Shown: positions 7,819-16,862 of the stretch, one piece after another
Layout of the letters: each line of letters begins with the position of its first letter
How positions within the stretch are numbered: the first letter of the stretch is position 1
Source: an uncultured Alphaproteobacteria bacterium
Lineage (GTDB): Bacteria; Pseudomonadota; Alphaproteobacteria; Geminicoccales; Geminicoccaceae
Reading direction: 5' to 3'
NCBI GenBank assembly: GCA_937995535.1
Contig: CALKJU010000012.1
Span: 1-56,047, forward strand
Length of the DNA stretch: 56,047 nt
The notes under the pieces: generated by a model
Told to the model about the DNA's origin: nothing
Database searches by the model: none
Seen by the model: the letters and a program-made list of their open reading frames with translations, nothing else
Made by a program: the position numbers and the translations under genes

Positions 7819-10227
7819 TCAGAGTGCCGCGAGCTGGAGATCGGGGCGCCGGGCCGGCACCAGGGCGACGGGATCCGGCAGGGGGCGCGGCTGCGGTGGC
7901 GGAACCCGTAGCGCCAGGTCGAGCTCGTCGCGCGCCGGCACGAACGGGCCACCCGTCATCGCCGGCGGCACCAGCGGGCGCGGCTCGGGCTCCGGGATCG
8001 GCTGCCGCGTCGGCGGCTGGGCCGGTCCGCGCGGCGCGAACGGCTCCTCGAAGCCGGAGAGGGACTGTGCCGGCCGGATCGCGCGCAGCCGTGAGCGCAG
8101 CTCCTCGCTGATCGTCCGCGCGTCCTCCGAATCGCGGATGACCCGCGGCGTGATGAACACGATCAGCTCCGTCCGCTGCGTTCTCGTCGAGGTCGAGCCG
8201 AACAGGTTGCCGATGATCGGGATGTCGCCGAGGACCGGAATGCTGTCGCGACCGCTTTCCTCGGCATCCTGGATGAGGCCGCCCAGCGCCACCGTCTGCC
8301 CGCTGCGGACATTGACGCGGCTCGTGATCTTGCGCTGCGTGAAGGTCGGCGTCAGCGAGTCGGCGCCTGCGGCCGAGGGCGCGACCCGGCTTACCTCCTG
8401 GGCGATGTCGAGCGCGACGGACTGGTTGTTGTTGACCCGCGGCTTGACCTCGAGGATCACCCCGGTGTTGCGATACTCGACATTCTGCACGATCGGCGCG
8501 TCGGGATCGGTGATCGCCTGGGAACGGCCGGTGATCACCGGGACCTCGTCGCCGACGGTGAGCACGGCCGCGCTGTTGTCCTGCACCACGACCGACGGCG
8601 ACGACAGCACCTTGACGTTGGTGATCTGTGACAGCGCGTCGATGGTGATGTTGGAGTCGCCGGGCGTGGCGATGAAGTTGAAGCCCGGCAGCCGGCCGAG
8701 CGGCTCCAGTGCCGAGCGGCCGACGCGGCTGCCGTCGCCGGCGCTGTTGTAGCCGAACCGGACACTGCCGAACTGCAGGAAGTACTGTACGCCATAGCGG
8801 AGCAGGTCGTTGAGCGTGATCTCGGCGATCGTGGCCTCGATCAGGACCTGCAGCGGTGGCGTGTCGAGCCGGCGCAGCGTGCCTTCGATGCTCTCGTAGA
8901 CCTGTGGCGTCGCGCGGATCAACAGGCTGTTGTTGGTGCGGTTGGCGACAATCTTGACCGTGTTCGGATCGCCGCCGCTGCCGCTGCCGCCGAACGTGCT
9001 GTCGATCGGCTGCACGGTACCCTCGCCCAGCACCGGTGGCTCGAGCTCGCCGTCGTCCGTCGGCCGGGTGGCAAGCGCATTCCCAAAGGGGGAGGTGCCG
9101 GTGCCGCGCGCCGTCGCTGTCGTCGATCCCGCACCGGTGCCGAAAATCTCGTTGAGGACGCGGGCGACGTCGTCCGCCGGCGCGTGCCGCAGATAATAGA
9201 CGTAGAATTGCATGCCGACCGACTCGCCGCGGTCGAGGCGCCGGACCCATTCCTGGATGTCGTTGATCTGGGCGCGGTTGGCGGCGACGGCGAGCACGCC
9301 GTTGAGCCGCGCCATCGGCAGGAAGCGGACCAGGTTGCCGGATCCGCCGGTGACGTCGGGCGGGGCGAACAGCGCCTCGAGCTCCGGGATCATCGCCTCC
9401 GGCGTCGAGTAGGTCAGAGGAAAGATCCCCACGGCGCGGTTGGCCAGCCAGTCGACGTCGAGATCGGCCAGGGTTTCGACGACGTTCTGCCGCTCGGAAC
9501 TCACCCCGCTGAACAGCAGCAGATTGCGCGTCGGGTCGACCCGGATGTCGTCCGCGCGTTCGACCAGTGGCTGGATCAACGCCGCGGCGTTCTGCGCCGA
9601 GATGTAGCGCAGGGGCACGATGGTGATGCCGAAGCCCGGACTGACCCGCATCGCGGTTCCGCCGAGCGGCATCACCTCGCCGGGGCCGCGAAGATCGTCG
9701 AGCGGGACGATCGCGTAGGTGTTGCCGCTCCGCAGCAGGGCCGCATTGGCCGGACGCAGCACCGTCTCCAGAAGCGGCAGGAGGTCGTCCTCCGGCAACG
9801 GGCCGGCCGAGGACAGGGTCACCTCGCCCTGAACGCGGGGATCGACCGTGTAGGGCAGGCCGAGGATGTCGCCGAGCAGAACCCTGGCCACCTCGCGGAT
9901 CTCGGCGCGATCGAAATTGACCTCCACACCGTCCGTGCCGCGCCGCACGCCCCGGGCGCCGAGCGCGGACACCGCACGCGCCCCGCTCGTCCCCTCGAAC
10001 ACCTGCGCCGGCCCACCCGGCTGTCGCCGCCCGACCGCGGCGCCGGTCAACCCGCTGACGCGATCGTCGCCCGCGACCCGTTCTCCCGGCGGGACATCGA
10101 AGCTGACGGCGCGGAGATAGTCGACGACCGACGACTGGTCGGCCGGCGGCGTGCAGCCGCCCAGACCGGCGACCAGCACCGCCAGGGCGGCCATGGGGCG
10201 AAGCGCTCGGGCGGCGACAGCATCCAT
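7819..10227 (-). CDS. gspD: Type II secretion system secretin GspD
   Basis: An outer-membrane secretin of 802 residues. The signal peptide ends in a lipobox (LAVLVAGLGGC, Cys25), so it is probably a lipoprotein. An N0-type domain (VEVNFDRAEIREVARVLLGD) is followed by repeated N1-N3 domains (ALIQPLVERADDIRVDPT, IPELEALFAPPDV, VARVLNEIFGTG). The C-terminal secretin barrel shows VLSSPSVVVQDNSAA, VPVITG and the closing VPVLGDIPIIGNLF. A Pro-rich tail of about 90 residues follows. Only the prepilin peptidase accompanies it, so the remaining gsp genes must be elsewhere. ATG at 10227; residue 12 is a second Met. Confidence 0.93.
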   Translation of the reverse strand: MDAVAARALRPMAALAVLVAGLGGCTPPADQSSVVDYLRAVSFDVPPGERVAGDDRVSGLTGAAVGRRQPGGPAQVFEGTSGARAVSALGARGVRRGTDGVEVNFDRAEIREVARVLLGDILGLPYTVDPRVQGEVTLSSAGPLPEDDLLPLLETVLRPANAALLRSGNTYAIVPLDDLRGPGEVMPLGGTAMRVSPGFGITIVPLRYISAQNAAALIQPLVERADDIRVDPTRNLLLFSGVSSERQNVVETLADLDVDWLANRAVGIFPLTYSTPEAMIPELEALFAPPDVTGGSGNLVRFLPMARLNGVLAVAANRAQINDIQEWVRRLDRGESVGMQFYVYYLRHAPADDVARVLNEIFGTGAGSTTATARGTGTSPFGNALATRPTDDGELEPPVLGEGTVQPIDSTFGGSGSGGDPNTVKIVANRTNNSLLIRATPQVYESIEGTLRRLDTPPLQVLIEATIAEITLNDLLRYGVQYFLQFGSVRFGYNSAGDGSRVGRSALEPLGRLPGFNFIATPGDSNITIDALSQITNVKVLSSPSVVVQDNSAAVLTVGDEVPVITGRSQAITDPDAPIVQNVEYRNTGVILEVKPRVNNNQSVALDIAQEVSRVAPSAAGADSLTPTFTQRKITSRVNVRSGQTVALGGLIQDAEESGRDSIPVLGDIPIIGNLFGSTSTRTQRTELIVFITPRVIRDSEDARTISEELRSRLRAIRPAQSLSGFEEPFAPRGPAQPPTRQPIPEPEPRPLVPPAMTGGPFVPARDELDLALRVPPPQPRPLPDPVALVPARRPDLQLAAL

Positions 10228-10486
10228 CAGGTTCTACTTTCATTCCGACGCGGCGCTCGGTGCGGACCTCGCAGCTACACCGTCCGATGGCGAGCCGGAT
10301 GCGCCCGGCACCTGCCCGCACGTCGGACGCGAACCACTCCGGTACGCACCTGCAGGGGTTGTTGCGGGGATTCGTGCAACACCGCAAAGGCAAAGGAGAA
10401 TTCCAGCCGACACGGTTGCCGACGGCGGCCGCGGCGCCACGCCAGTCATCGCCGCCGGCCCGCGGAGAACCGTGGTGCGTGACAAA

Positions 10487-10861
10487 CTATTCGTTGTAAG
10501 TCTTGGCGTAATCGGGATTCGTGACGGCGAGGCGGGCGAGCGTCCGGGCGAGGAGCGCGCGGCGCACCAGACGTTCGCGTTCCGCCGGCATCCGGCCGGC
10601 CCGTAACTCGGCGCTCAGTCGACGTTCCAGGTCCCGCAGGTCGCGGAGAGGTCCGTCCGGATAAAGCCCGCTCAACGCCTGATGCGCCGCGCCAGCCGCG
10701 GTCGGACCGATCGCGAGGGCGCGGGCGCAGAGGCGCAGGGCGCTCGCCACCATCGCCGCCGGGTAGCGCTGCTCCGGTCCGAGGTGCTGCTGGATTTCGT
10801 CACGCAGCGTCGCATGGGCCACGTCCAGCAGGCTCGCGAGCTGCTCGGGCGCGATCATCAT
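10487..10861 (-). CDS. DUF6285 small protein, LvaB-like accessory subunit
   Basis: A 124-residue, mostly helical protein with the DUF6285 pattern (EQLASLLDVAHATLRDEI, YPAAMVASALRLCARAL, LERRLSAELRAGR). It starts with ATG at 10861, overlapping the stop of the kinase gene by 4 bp (ATGA), so the two are translationally coupled. In Pseudomonas putida a small protein (LvaB) next to the APH-type kinase LvaA is required for its activity, and this gene has the same position and size. I infer it to be that accessory subunit; I cannot confirm orthology without a profile search. Confidence 0.75.
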   Translation of the reverse strand: MMIAPEQLASLLDVAHATLRDEIQQHLGPEQRYPAAMVASALRLCARALAIGPTAAGAAHQALSGLYPDGPLRDLRDLERRLSAELRAGRMPAERERLVRRALLARTLARLAVTNPDYAKTYNE

Positions 10862-11877
10862 GACGGCTCCAGCTCGTCGATCCGACGCAGCAGGTCGAGC
10901 TCCAGCTGGGGCAGCAGGTGGGCAGTCAGGGCGAGCTCGAGGGAAGCCTCGCCGCCCACCGCGTGGCGGCCGGCCTGCATGAGCGCGATCACTGCCCACC
11001 GCACCGTCGCCATCACCTCCCACCAGGCCACCGCGGACCGGTCGAGCCCGACCCCGCTGGCCACCTCGTAGGCATCGAGAAACGTGGCGCGGTCGCCGAT
11101 ACCACCGGCCTCGCGCTGCCAGGCGCCGAAGCGCCAGAAGCGGCACAGGAACCAGCCGAGATCCTCGCGCGGATCGCCGAACGCCGCGAACTCCCAGTCG
11201 AGAATGGCCGAGATCTCGGTCCCGTCGATCAGAATGTTGCCGATCCGGAAGTCGGCGTGGAGCAGGCGGGGGCGTTGCCAGTCCGGCGGGTCGCGGGCGA
11301 GCCAGCTCAGTGCCCATTCGAGCGTCGGCTCGGTTGCGCCCATCCTGTCCAGGTGGCTGCGATACTCGTCGATTCGGGCGCGGCTCGGTGCGCCCTGCGG
11401 CAGCGGGATGAAGGCGAGCTCGGCAATCGGCGCCGCCAAGCGGTGCAGGCGAGCCAGCTCCGTCGCCAGCCGCTGGAGCAGGCATCCGCCTGCGGCGAGG
11501 ATGCCGGGGTCGCGGACGAGCTTCGGCCCGCGCGCTTCCCCGGGACACCGGGCCATCACGAAGAAGGGCCGCCCGAGCACGGCTGGATCCGCGCAGCAGC
11601 CCCAGGGCTCGGGGACCGTCACGCCGGCGCGGTGGGCCACGCTCAGGACGGCGAACTCCTGCGCCCGGTCCCAGCTGACCGGCAGGGCCGACCGCGCGGA
11701 GGTGCGCAGGACGAGCGAGTGGCGACCGTGGCGCGGGCCGCCCGAGACCTCGCAGTCGAACGCCCAGTTCTCCTGGATCGCACCGCCACCGAGGCGGGTC
11801 GGGGGCGCGATCTCAACGTGCTCGGCGGCGACCGCCGCGGCGAGCCAGCGGGCGAGGGCGGGGGTGCTCAGCTCCAC
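10858..11877 (-). CDS. APH-family phosphotransferase, LvaA/ACAD10-kinase-like
   Basis: A protein-kinase-fold small-molecule kinase of 339 residues. The nucleotide region begins RLGGGAIQENWAFD; the catalytic loop is LLHADFRIGNILID (His-x-Asp plus Asn) and the metal-binding Asp is in AILDWEFAAFGDPREDLGW. The GTG start at 11877 overlaps the upstream acyl-CoA dehydrogenase by 10 bp. Kinases of this type beside acyl-CoA dehydrogenases phosphorylate the hydroxyl of 4-hydroxyacyl-CoA, so this is the best guess for substrate. Antibiotic phosphorylation is unlikely in this context. Confidence 0.85.
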   Translation of the reverse strand: MELSTPALARWLAAAVAAEHVEIAPPTRLGGGAIQENWAFDCEVSGGPRHGRHSLVLRTSARSALPVSWDRAQEFAVLSVAHRAGVTVPEPWGCCADPAVLGRPFFVMARCPGEARGPKLVRDPGILAAGGCLLQRLATELARLHRLAAPIAELAFIPLPQGAPSRARIDEYRSHLDRMGATEPTLEWALSWLARDPPDWQRPRLLHADFRIGNILIDGTEISAILDWEFAAFGDPREDLGWFLCRFWRFGAWQREAGGIGDRATFLDAYEVASGVGLDRSAVAWWEVMATVRWAVIALMQAGRHAVGGEASLELALTAHLLPQLELDLLRRIDELEPS

Positions 11878-13067
11878 CGGAAGAAGGCCCGCTCGTCGGC
11901 CAGGAGCTCGCGGGCGACGACCATCCGGTGCACCTCCGACGCGCCGTCGACCAGCCGCGCCTGCCGGGCGTAGCGGTACATCCATTCGAGCGGCGTGTCC
12001 TTGCTGTAGCCCTTGGCGCCGAGGAGCTGGATCGCGGTGTCGACGGCGAGGTGGAGGGCGTCGGCGACCTGGATCTTGGCGGCGCTCACCGCCATCCGCG
12101 CGCGCCGGCCCCGCTCCAGCTCGAACGCGGCGCGCAACGTCAGCAGGCGGCCGGTGTCGATCGCCAGCGCGGCCGCGCCGAGCATGCCCTGCACGCTCTC
12201 CTTGTCCGCGAGGCGCTGTCCGAACGCCTGCCGCTCGCGGACGTAGGGCAGGGCGATCTCGAGGGCACGCCGGGCCATGCCCAGCCAACGCATGCAGTGG
12301 GTCAGCCGGGCGATGGCGAGGCGGGTCTGCGCGACCGCCATGCCGCGCCCCTCACCGAGCAGCACGTTCTCGACCGGGACCTCCAGCCCATCCAGCTCCA
12401 GCTCGCAGTGCCCGCCATGCTCCTCGGGTCCCATGATCGGGATCCGGCGGAGGATCCGCCAGCCGGGCTGATCCTTGTGGAACAGCATCGCGGTCAGGCC
12501 GCGCCGCGGATCGTCGCTGGTGCGGGCGAGAAGGATGAAATGCGCGGCGCCCTCGGCCCCGGTGATGAACCATTTGCGGCCGTGCACGACGTAACGGTCG
12601 CCGCGGCTTTCGGCGCGGGTCAGCATCATGCCCGCCGGGTCCGACCCGGCTCCCGGATGCGGCTCGGTCATGACGATCGCCGAGCGGACCTCGCCATCGA
12701 CGATCGGCTGCAGCCACCGCGCCTTCTGCTCCTCGCTGGCCAGCTTCTCGAGCACCAGCATGTTGCCGTCGTCGGGCGCCGCGCAGTTGCAGGCGACCGG
12801 CCCGAAGCGCGAGCGGCCGAGCGCCTCGTAGACGACGCTCATGCCGACCGGCCCGAGGCCGCGTCCACCCCGTGCGACAGGCATCTGGGGGCACCACAGC
12901 CCGCGTTCGCGGGCCTCCGCTCGCAGCGTCGCCAGAAGGTCCTCGCGGAGGTGCTCGCCCTGGCCGAAGCTGCGAGGATCCTCCTCCAGCGGCAGGAGCC
13001 GCTCGTCGACGAAGGCGTGCGCGCTGTCCTCGAGCGCGCGCAGCGTTGCGGGCAAAGCGAGATCCAC
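11868..13067 (-). CDS. Acyl-CoA dehydrogenase family protein, ACAD11/LvaC-like
   Basis: A 399-residue flavoprotein of the acyl-CoA dehydrogenase family. FAD/substrate motifs are AIVMTEPHPGAGSDP and RKWFITGAEGAA, and the C-terminal helical domain has RQAFGQRLADKESVQ and QLLGAKGYSKDTP. Near the end, where standard enzymes carry the catalytic Glu in a YEGTS-like stretch, this one reads LVDGASEVHR with Asp. That form is what I recall for the ACAD10/11 branch, which acts on 4-phosphorylated acyl-CoA rather than doing plain beta-oxidation. It is the first gene of a three-gene overlapping set with the kinase and DUF6285 protein. ATG at 13067. Confidence 0.88.
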   Translation of the reverse strand: MDLALPATLRALEDSAHAFVDERLLPLEEDPRSFGQGEHLREDLLATLRAEARERGLWCPQMPVARGGRGLGPVGMSVVYEALGRSRFGPVACNCAAPDDGNMLVLEKLASEEQKARWLQPIVDGEVRSAIVMTEPHPGAGSDPAGMMLTRAESRGDRYVVHGRKWFITGAEGAAHFILLARTSDDPRRGLTAMLFHKDQPGWRILRRIPIMGPEEHGGHCELELDGLEVPVENVLLGEGRGMAVAQTRLAIARLTHCMRWLGMARRALEIALPYVRERQAFGQRLADKESVQGMLGAAALAIDTGRLLTLRAAFELERGRRARMAVSAAKIQVADALHLAVDTAIQLLGAKGYSKDTPLEWMYRYARQARLVDGASEVHRMVVARELLADERAFFRWS

Positions 13068-13088
13068 GGCGGGCAGCTCCCGAGGCGG

Positions 13089-14033
13089 TCAGGGTGCCAA
13101 GTCGGCCGGCGTCACGGCCGCGTGCGCGATGCGCTGGCGCCGCCATGTGTAGACGACATGAAGCGTCCCGTCGTCGGCGACGCAGAGCGAGGGGTAGGAG
13201 TACTCGCCGGGTCCGTCGGCCAGCACGGCGGCCGCGCGCCACGCCTCGCCGTCCGTGGAGACGAGCAGCACCAGGGGGCTGCGGCCGCGTTCGACCGGGT
13301 TGGCGGCGAGGACCAGGCGACCGTCGGGCAGGCGCGCGAGGTCGAGCCCGCTGTTGGGATTGGCCAGACCAGTGCGGGCGAGCGGTGTCCAGGTCCGCCC
13401 GTCATCGGCGGACCAGCTCCGCGCCACGACGCCGTTGCGGGTCCGGCAGAGCGCGAGCACACGACCATCGTGGAGCCGTGCCAGGGCCGGCTGGTTGGCT
13501 ACCCAGGGCCACGGACCGTTGAGCGTCGCGACATGGCGCCAGGTGCGCAGTGCGCCGTCGGCGTGCTCGATATGGCAACGCCAGCCGAGATGCTCGCTGC
13601 TCGAGGGGCAGAGCAGGCCGCCGTCGGCCAGCGGCAGCGGGCGGTTCTTGATCGGCCCGAGGAAGCCGCGAGGCAGACGGCGCGGCGGCGTCCATGTGCG
13701 ACCGGCATCGTGACTGATCGCAACCAGACTCCACCAGCGGCGCGGTGAGGGACCCTCGCGCCAGAAGAGCAGCAGACGGCCGTCGGCGGTCGCATGCAGC
13801 ACCGGGTTCCAGCAAGGCCGGTCGCCGCCGTCGGCGACTCGCGCCGGCGCGGTCCAAACGTCGTGGGTACGGCGGGCGAGCCAGATGCCGACGTCCGGGG
13901 CACCCTCGCGACTGCCGCCGAACCAGGCCGCGACCAGGGTCCGGCCGACCGTCGCGATGGTCGCCGCGTGGCAGGACGTGAAGGGTGCCGTGTCGAACAG
14001 GAAGTTCGACGTCAGGCGTCGCAGATCTTCCAC
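13089..14033 (-). CDS. Sialidase-fold (BNR repeat) protein
   Basis: A six-bladed propeller of the exo-alpha-sialidase superfamily, 314 residues. Asp-box motifs are visible as SHDAGRTWTPP, SADDGRTWTPL and a weaker STDGEAWR. An early conserved segment SCHAATIATV...AAWFGGSREG and a late YSYPSL stretch (the usual Tyr nucleophile area) suggest a real glycosidase or a relative acting on rhamnosidic/sialic linkages. No signal peptide is seen with the GTG start at 14033, so it should be cytoplasmic unless the start is wrong. It overlaps the extensin-like gene by 22 bp and the next gene downstream is the acyl-CoA dehydrogenase, 21 bp away. Confidence 0.75.
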   Translation of the reverse strand: MEDLRRLTSNFLFDTAPFTSCHAATIATVGRTLVAAWFGGSREGAPDVGIWLARRTHDVWTAPARVADGGDRPCWNPVLHATADGRLLLFWREGPSPRRWWSLVAISHDAGRTWTPPRRLPRGFLGPIKNRPLPLADGGLLCPSSSEHLGWRCHIEHADGALRTWRHVATLNGPWPWVANQPALARLHDGRVLALCRTRNGVVARSWSADDGRTWTPLARTGLANPNSGLDLARLPDGRLVLAANPVERGRSPLVLLVSTDGEAWRAAAVLADGPGEYSYPSLCVADDGTLHVVYTWRRQRIAHAAVTPADLAP

Positions 14034-14620
14034 GGGCCCAGATCGAAGTGGAGATGGTCGTGGTGGAAGCGGTCGGTCGCCGGTGTGAGCACGGCGCTGA
14101 ACCGCCGGCAGCCGGCTCTGGCGATGGCACGCAGCAGGCGTCCCTTGGCGTCGCGTCGGCCCCAGTCCTGCGCGACCGAGACGATCGTGCCGTCGTCGAG
14201 CGTGAAGCCGCCGATGTCGAGCGCGAGGCCGCTGGCATGCAGGCTGCGGCGACCGGCATTGCCGGTCATCGCGCGACAGGCGTAGCTGCCGCGGCTGTGG
14301 GTCGCCCGCAGGCCGGCCCCGGCGATGTCCCGCGCGAGCTTGTCGATCTCGCGCTCGAAGTCGCTCCAGGCGAGGAGCATGCCGCAGGCCGTCCCAGGAG
14401 GCGGGCTCAGGGTCGAGCCGCTCACCGGGCGCACCGGTGTCGTGACCGGGCAGCGACGGTCCGGCACCTGCCATGCCTCGACGCGCATGCCGCGGGCGGC
14501 GAGCGCGGAGGTGCAGGCCGCCCCGGTGGCGACCGCCGGCTGCACCCGTGTCGCCCGGGGCGCGGTGGCACAGGCGGCGAGCAGGGCCAGCGCCGCCAGC
14601 GCGGCCGCCGCGCGGATCAG
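14012..14620 (-). CDS. Extensin-like C-terminal domain lipoprotein, probable CTG start
   Basis: About 202 residues. A lipoprotein signal (IRAAAALAALALLAAC) leads into an extensin-like C domain, a peptidase-M15-related fold: PVRPVSGSTLSPPPGTAC, YACRAMTGNAGRRSLHASG, ALDIGGF, VAQDWGRRD and the metal-type ending FHHDHLHFDLG. These proteins probably act on peptidoglycan in the periplasm. No ATG, GTG or TTG exists near the signal sequence in this frame. CTG at 14620 overlaps the stop of the TRAP permease gene as CTGA and gives a normal-length signal peptide, so I chose it; translation would depend on coupling, because the nearest good ribosome site is about 21 bases away. Confidence 0.78.
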   Translation of the reverse strand: MIRAAAALAALALLAACATAPRATRVQPAVATGAACTSALAARGMRVEAWQVPDRRCPVTTPVRPVSGSTLSPPPGTACGMLLAWSDFEREIDKLARDIAGAGLRATHSRGSYACRAMTGNAGRRSLHASGLALDIGGFTLDDGTIVSVAQDWGRRDAKGRLLRAIARAGCRRFSAVLTPATDRFHHDHLHFDLGPWKICDA

Positions 14621-16818
14621 CTCGACCGTGTCATCGGCACACCCTCCTCCGCCCGGGCGGCGCCGAGAGCCCGCTGCCAGGCGAACACGGCGATGCCGAG
14701 GCCGACGCCGACCGCGTCGGTGAGCCAGCCGCCGACGATCAGGGTGAGCGCGGCGGCGGCCAACGCGACGCGCGGCGGGATGGCCAAACGGCCGAAGAAC
14801 CAGCCCTGCACGGCGCAGGCGAGGAAGTAGGTGCCGATCACGGCGGTGACGCAGACGTGCAGGATGTCGAACCATGCGCCCTGCATCAGCATCGCCGGGC
14901 TGTAGAAGAACATGAACGGCACGATGAACGCGGCGAGGCCGAACTTGAACGCCGTGACCGAGGTGCGCATCGGGTCGGAGCCGGAGATCGCGGCGCCGGC
15001 GTAGGCGGCCAGCGCGACCGGTGGCGTGATCGCCGAAATCACTGCATAGTAGAAGATGAAGAAGTGCGCGACGAGCGGCTCGATGCCCATCCGCACCAGC
15101 CCCGGGGCCACGACCGACGCCGCCACCGCGTAGGCGGCGGTCGTCGGCATCCCCATGCCGAGCAGGATCGCGATGACCATGGCGAAGACCATGGCGAGGA
15201 GCTGGCTCGTATCGGCGACGGCGAGAAGCAACGCGGCGAAGCGCGCGCCGACGCCGGTGAGCGCGATCACGCCGACGATGATCCCGGCGCAGGCGCAGAC
15301 GGCGATGATCTGGATCGCCATGACCGCGCCGAGCTCGAAGGCGCGCAGGAAGCGGACCGGTCCCACCCGGTGCGGGGTCAGCCAGCTCACCACCACTGCC
15401 GAGGCCATCGCCAGCGTGCCGGCGCGGATCACCGAATAGCCCATGAAGAGCGCGCCGATGAGGATGATCACCGGGATGAACAGGTAGACCTGGCGGACGA
15501 GGTCGGAGAAGAGCGGCAGCTCCTTCTGCGGCAGGCCCTTCATCCCGAGCTTCACCGCCTCGAGATCGACCATGTAATAGATCGCGACGAAGTAGAGCAG
15601 GGCCGGGATGACCGCGGCGATGGCGATGTCGGTGTAGCGGATGCCGGTGACCTCGGCCATGATGAAGGCTCCGGCGCCCATGATCGGCGGGAGGATCTGC
15701 CCGCCCGTGGAGGCCGCTGCCTCGATGGCGCCGGCACTCTGCGCGCGGTAGCCGACGCGCTTCATCAGCGGGATGGTGAGCGAGCCGGTGGCCACCACAT
15801 TGCCCGCCGAGGTGCCGTTGATCATGCCCATCAGCGCGGAAGCGAAGACGGCGACCTTGGCCGGGCCGCCGCGGGCGCGGCCGGCGCAGGCGAAGGCGAA
15901 GTTGATGAAATAGTCGCCGACCTTGCTGGCCTGGAGGAAGGCCGCGAAGACGATGAACAGGATGATGTAGGTCGAGCTGACCGCGGTGGTCGGGCCGAGC
16001 ACGCCGTTATCTGTGTAGATGTACGTGAAGAACCGTGTCGCCGTGTAGCCCTGATGGCGCAGGAACCCCGGCAGCCATGGGCCGAGGAAGGCGTAGGCGA
16101 TGAAGACCACGGTGATCGCGACGAGGGCGAGGCCCGCGACGCGTCGCGTCAGCTCCAGGATCAACAGCACCCCGACCAGCGCGGCGTAGAAGTTCTGCAC
16201 ATCGGCGAGCGGCGTGCCGGCGCGCATCCGCAGCGCGGCGCCGTCGAGGCTGAAGATCAGGAACCCGCCGACGGCGAGTGCCGCGGCCGCGAGGACCGCG
16301 TCGAACCAGGCGATGCGCTCGCTGCTGCCGCGGCGCAGCCAGCCGGCGGCGATCGCGATCAGCACACCGAGCAGGAGCGGCTGGCCCCAGACCGCGAACA
16401 GCCACGGTGCGGCACGCATTTCGCCCGTCGCCCAGCGCCCGACGAACGCCCAGAGCACGCAGAGCAGCGGCCAGCCGACGGCGACGGCGGCCAGCACCGC
16501 CAGCGGCCGCTCGAGCGGGCGCAGCAGCTCCTCGCGCATCGGCCGGTCGAACGGGAAGGCGGCCATGAGGACAAAGCCGATCGCGAGCCCGCCGGCGACG
16601 TGGAGCAGCCGGTAGGTCCATGTCTCGATCGGATACAGGTTCAATGAGACCAAGTGGAAGGCGGTGTAGAGGATGCAGGCGACGTACACCGCCCAGCCTT
16701 CCCATCCGCCGAGCAGGCGCTGGTTGCCGACCGCAGGCTCGTCGTCGGTTCCGACCGCGCGGATCGGGGCGGTGGCGCCTTCGGCGGAGGCTGCGGCGAC
16801 CCGTTGTTCCTCGGACAT
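14617..16818 (-). CDS. TRAP transporter fused permease (4TM/12TM, DctQ-DctM type)
   Basis: An integral membrane protein of 733 residues. The first third corresponds to the small DctQ-like subunit and the rest to the large DctM-like subunit of TRAP carriers, joined in one chain as is usual for TAXI systems. Membrane helices alternate through the whole length (for example LLILELTRRVAGLALVAITV; FALMGMINGTSAGNVVATG as the conserved loop; GMPTTAAYAVAASVVAPGL). It uses the Na+ or H+ gradient to import a solute delivered by the binding protein encoded 44 bp upstream. ATG at 16818 has GGAAGG before it. Confidence 0.92.
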   Translation of the reverse strand: MSEEQRVAAASAEGATAPIRAVGTDDEPAVGNQRLLGGWEGWAVYVACILYTAFHLVSLNLYPIETWTYRLLHVAGGLAIGFVLMAAFPFDRPMREELLRPLERPLAVLAAVAVGWPLLCVLWAFVGRWATGEMRAAPWLFAVWGQPLLLGVLIAIAAGWLRRGSSERIAWFDAVLAAAALAVGGFLIFSLDGAALRMRAGTPLADVQNFYAALVGVLLILELTRRVAGLALVAITVVFIAYAFLGPWLPGFLRHQGYTATRFFTYIYTDNGVLGPTTAVSSTYIILFIVFAAFLQASKVGDYFINFAFACAGRARGGPAKVAVFASALMGMINGTSAGNVVATGSLTIPLMKRVGYRAQSAGAIEAAASTGGQILPPIMGAGAFIMAEVTGIRYTDIAIAAVIPALLYFVAIYYMVDLEAVKLGMKGLPQKELPLFSDLVRQVYLFIPVIILIGALFMGYSVIRAGTLAMASAVVVSWLTPHRVGPVRFLRAFELGAVMAIQIIAVCACAGIIVGVIALTGVGARFAALLLAVADTSQLLAMVFAMVIAILLGMGMPTTAAYAVAASVVAPGLVRMGIEPLVAHFFIFYYAVISAITPPVALAAYAGAAISGSDPMRTSVTAFKFGLAAFIVPFMFFYSPAMLMQGAWFDILHVCVTAVIGTYFLACAVQGWFFGRLAIPPRVALAAAALTLIVGGWLTDAVGVGLGIAVFAWQRALGAARAEEGVPMTRSS

Positions 16819-16862
16819 GGCGCCTTCCCGCGATCCGGCGCGGGCCTCGCCCGCGCGGTGCT

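Noticed and set aside
10228..10486. Regulatory RNA or gene in the gap between the DUF6285 gene and gspD
   Set aside because: Short open frames are GC shadows; no hairpin-plus-U or clear promoter could be pointed out.
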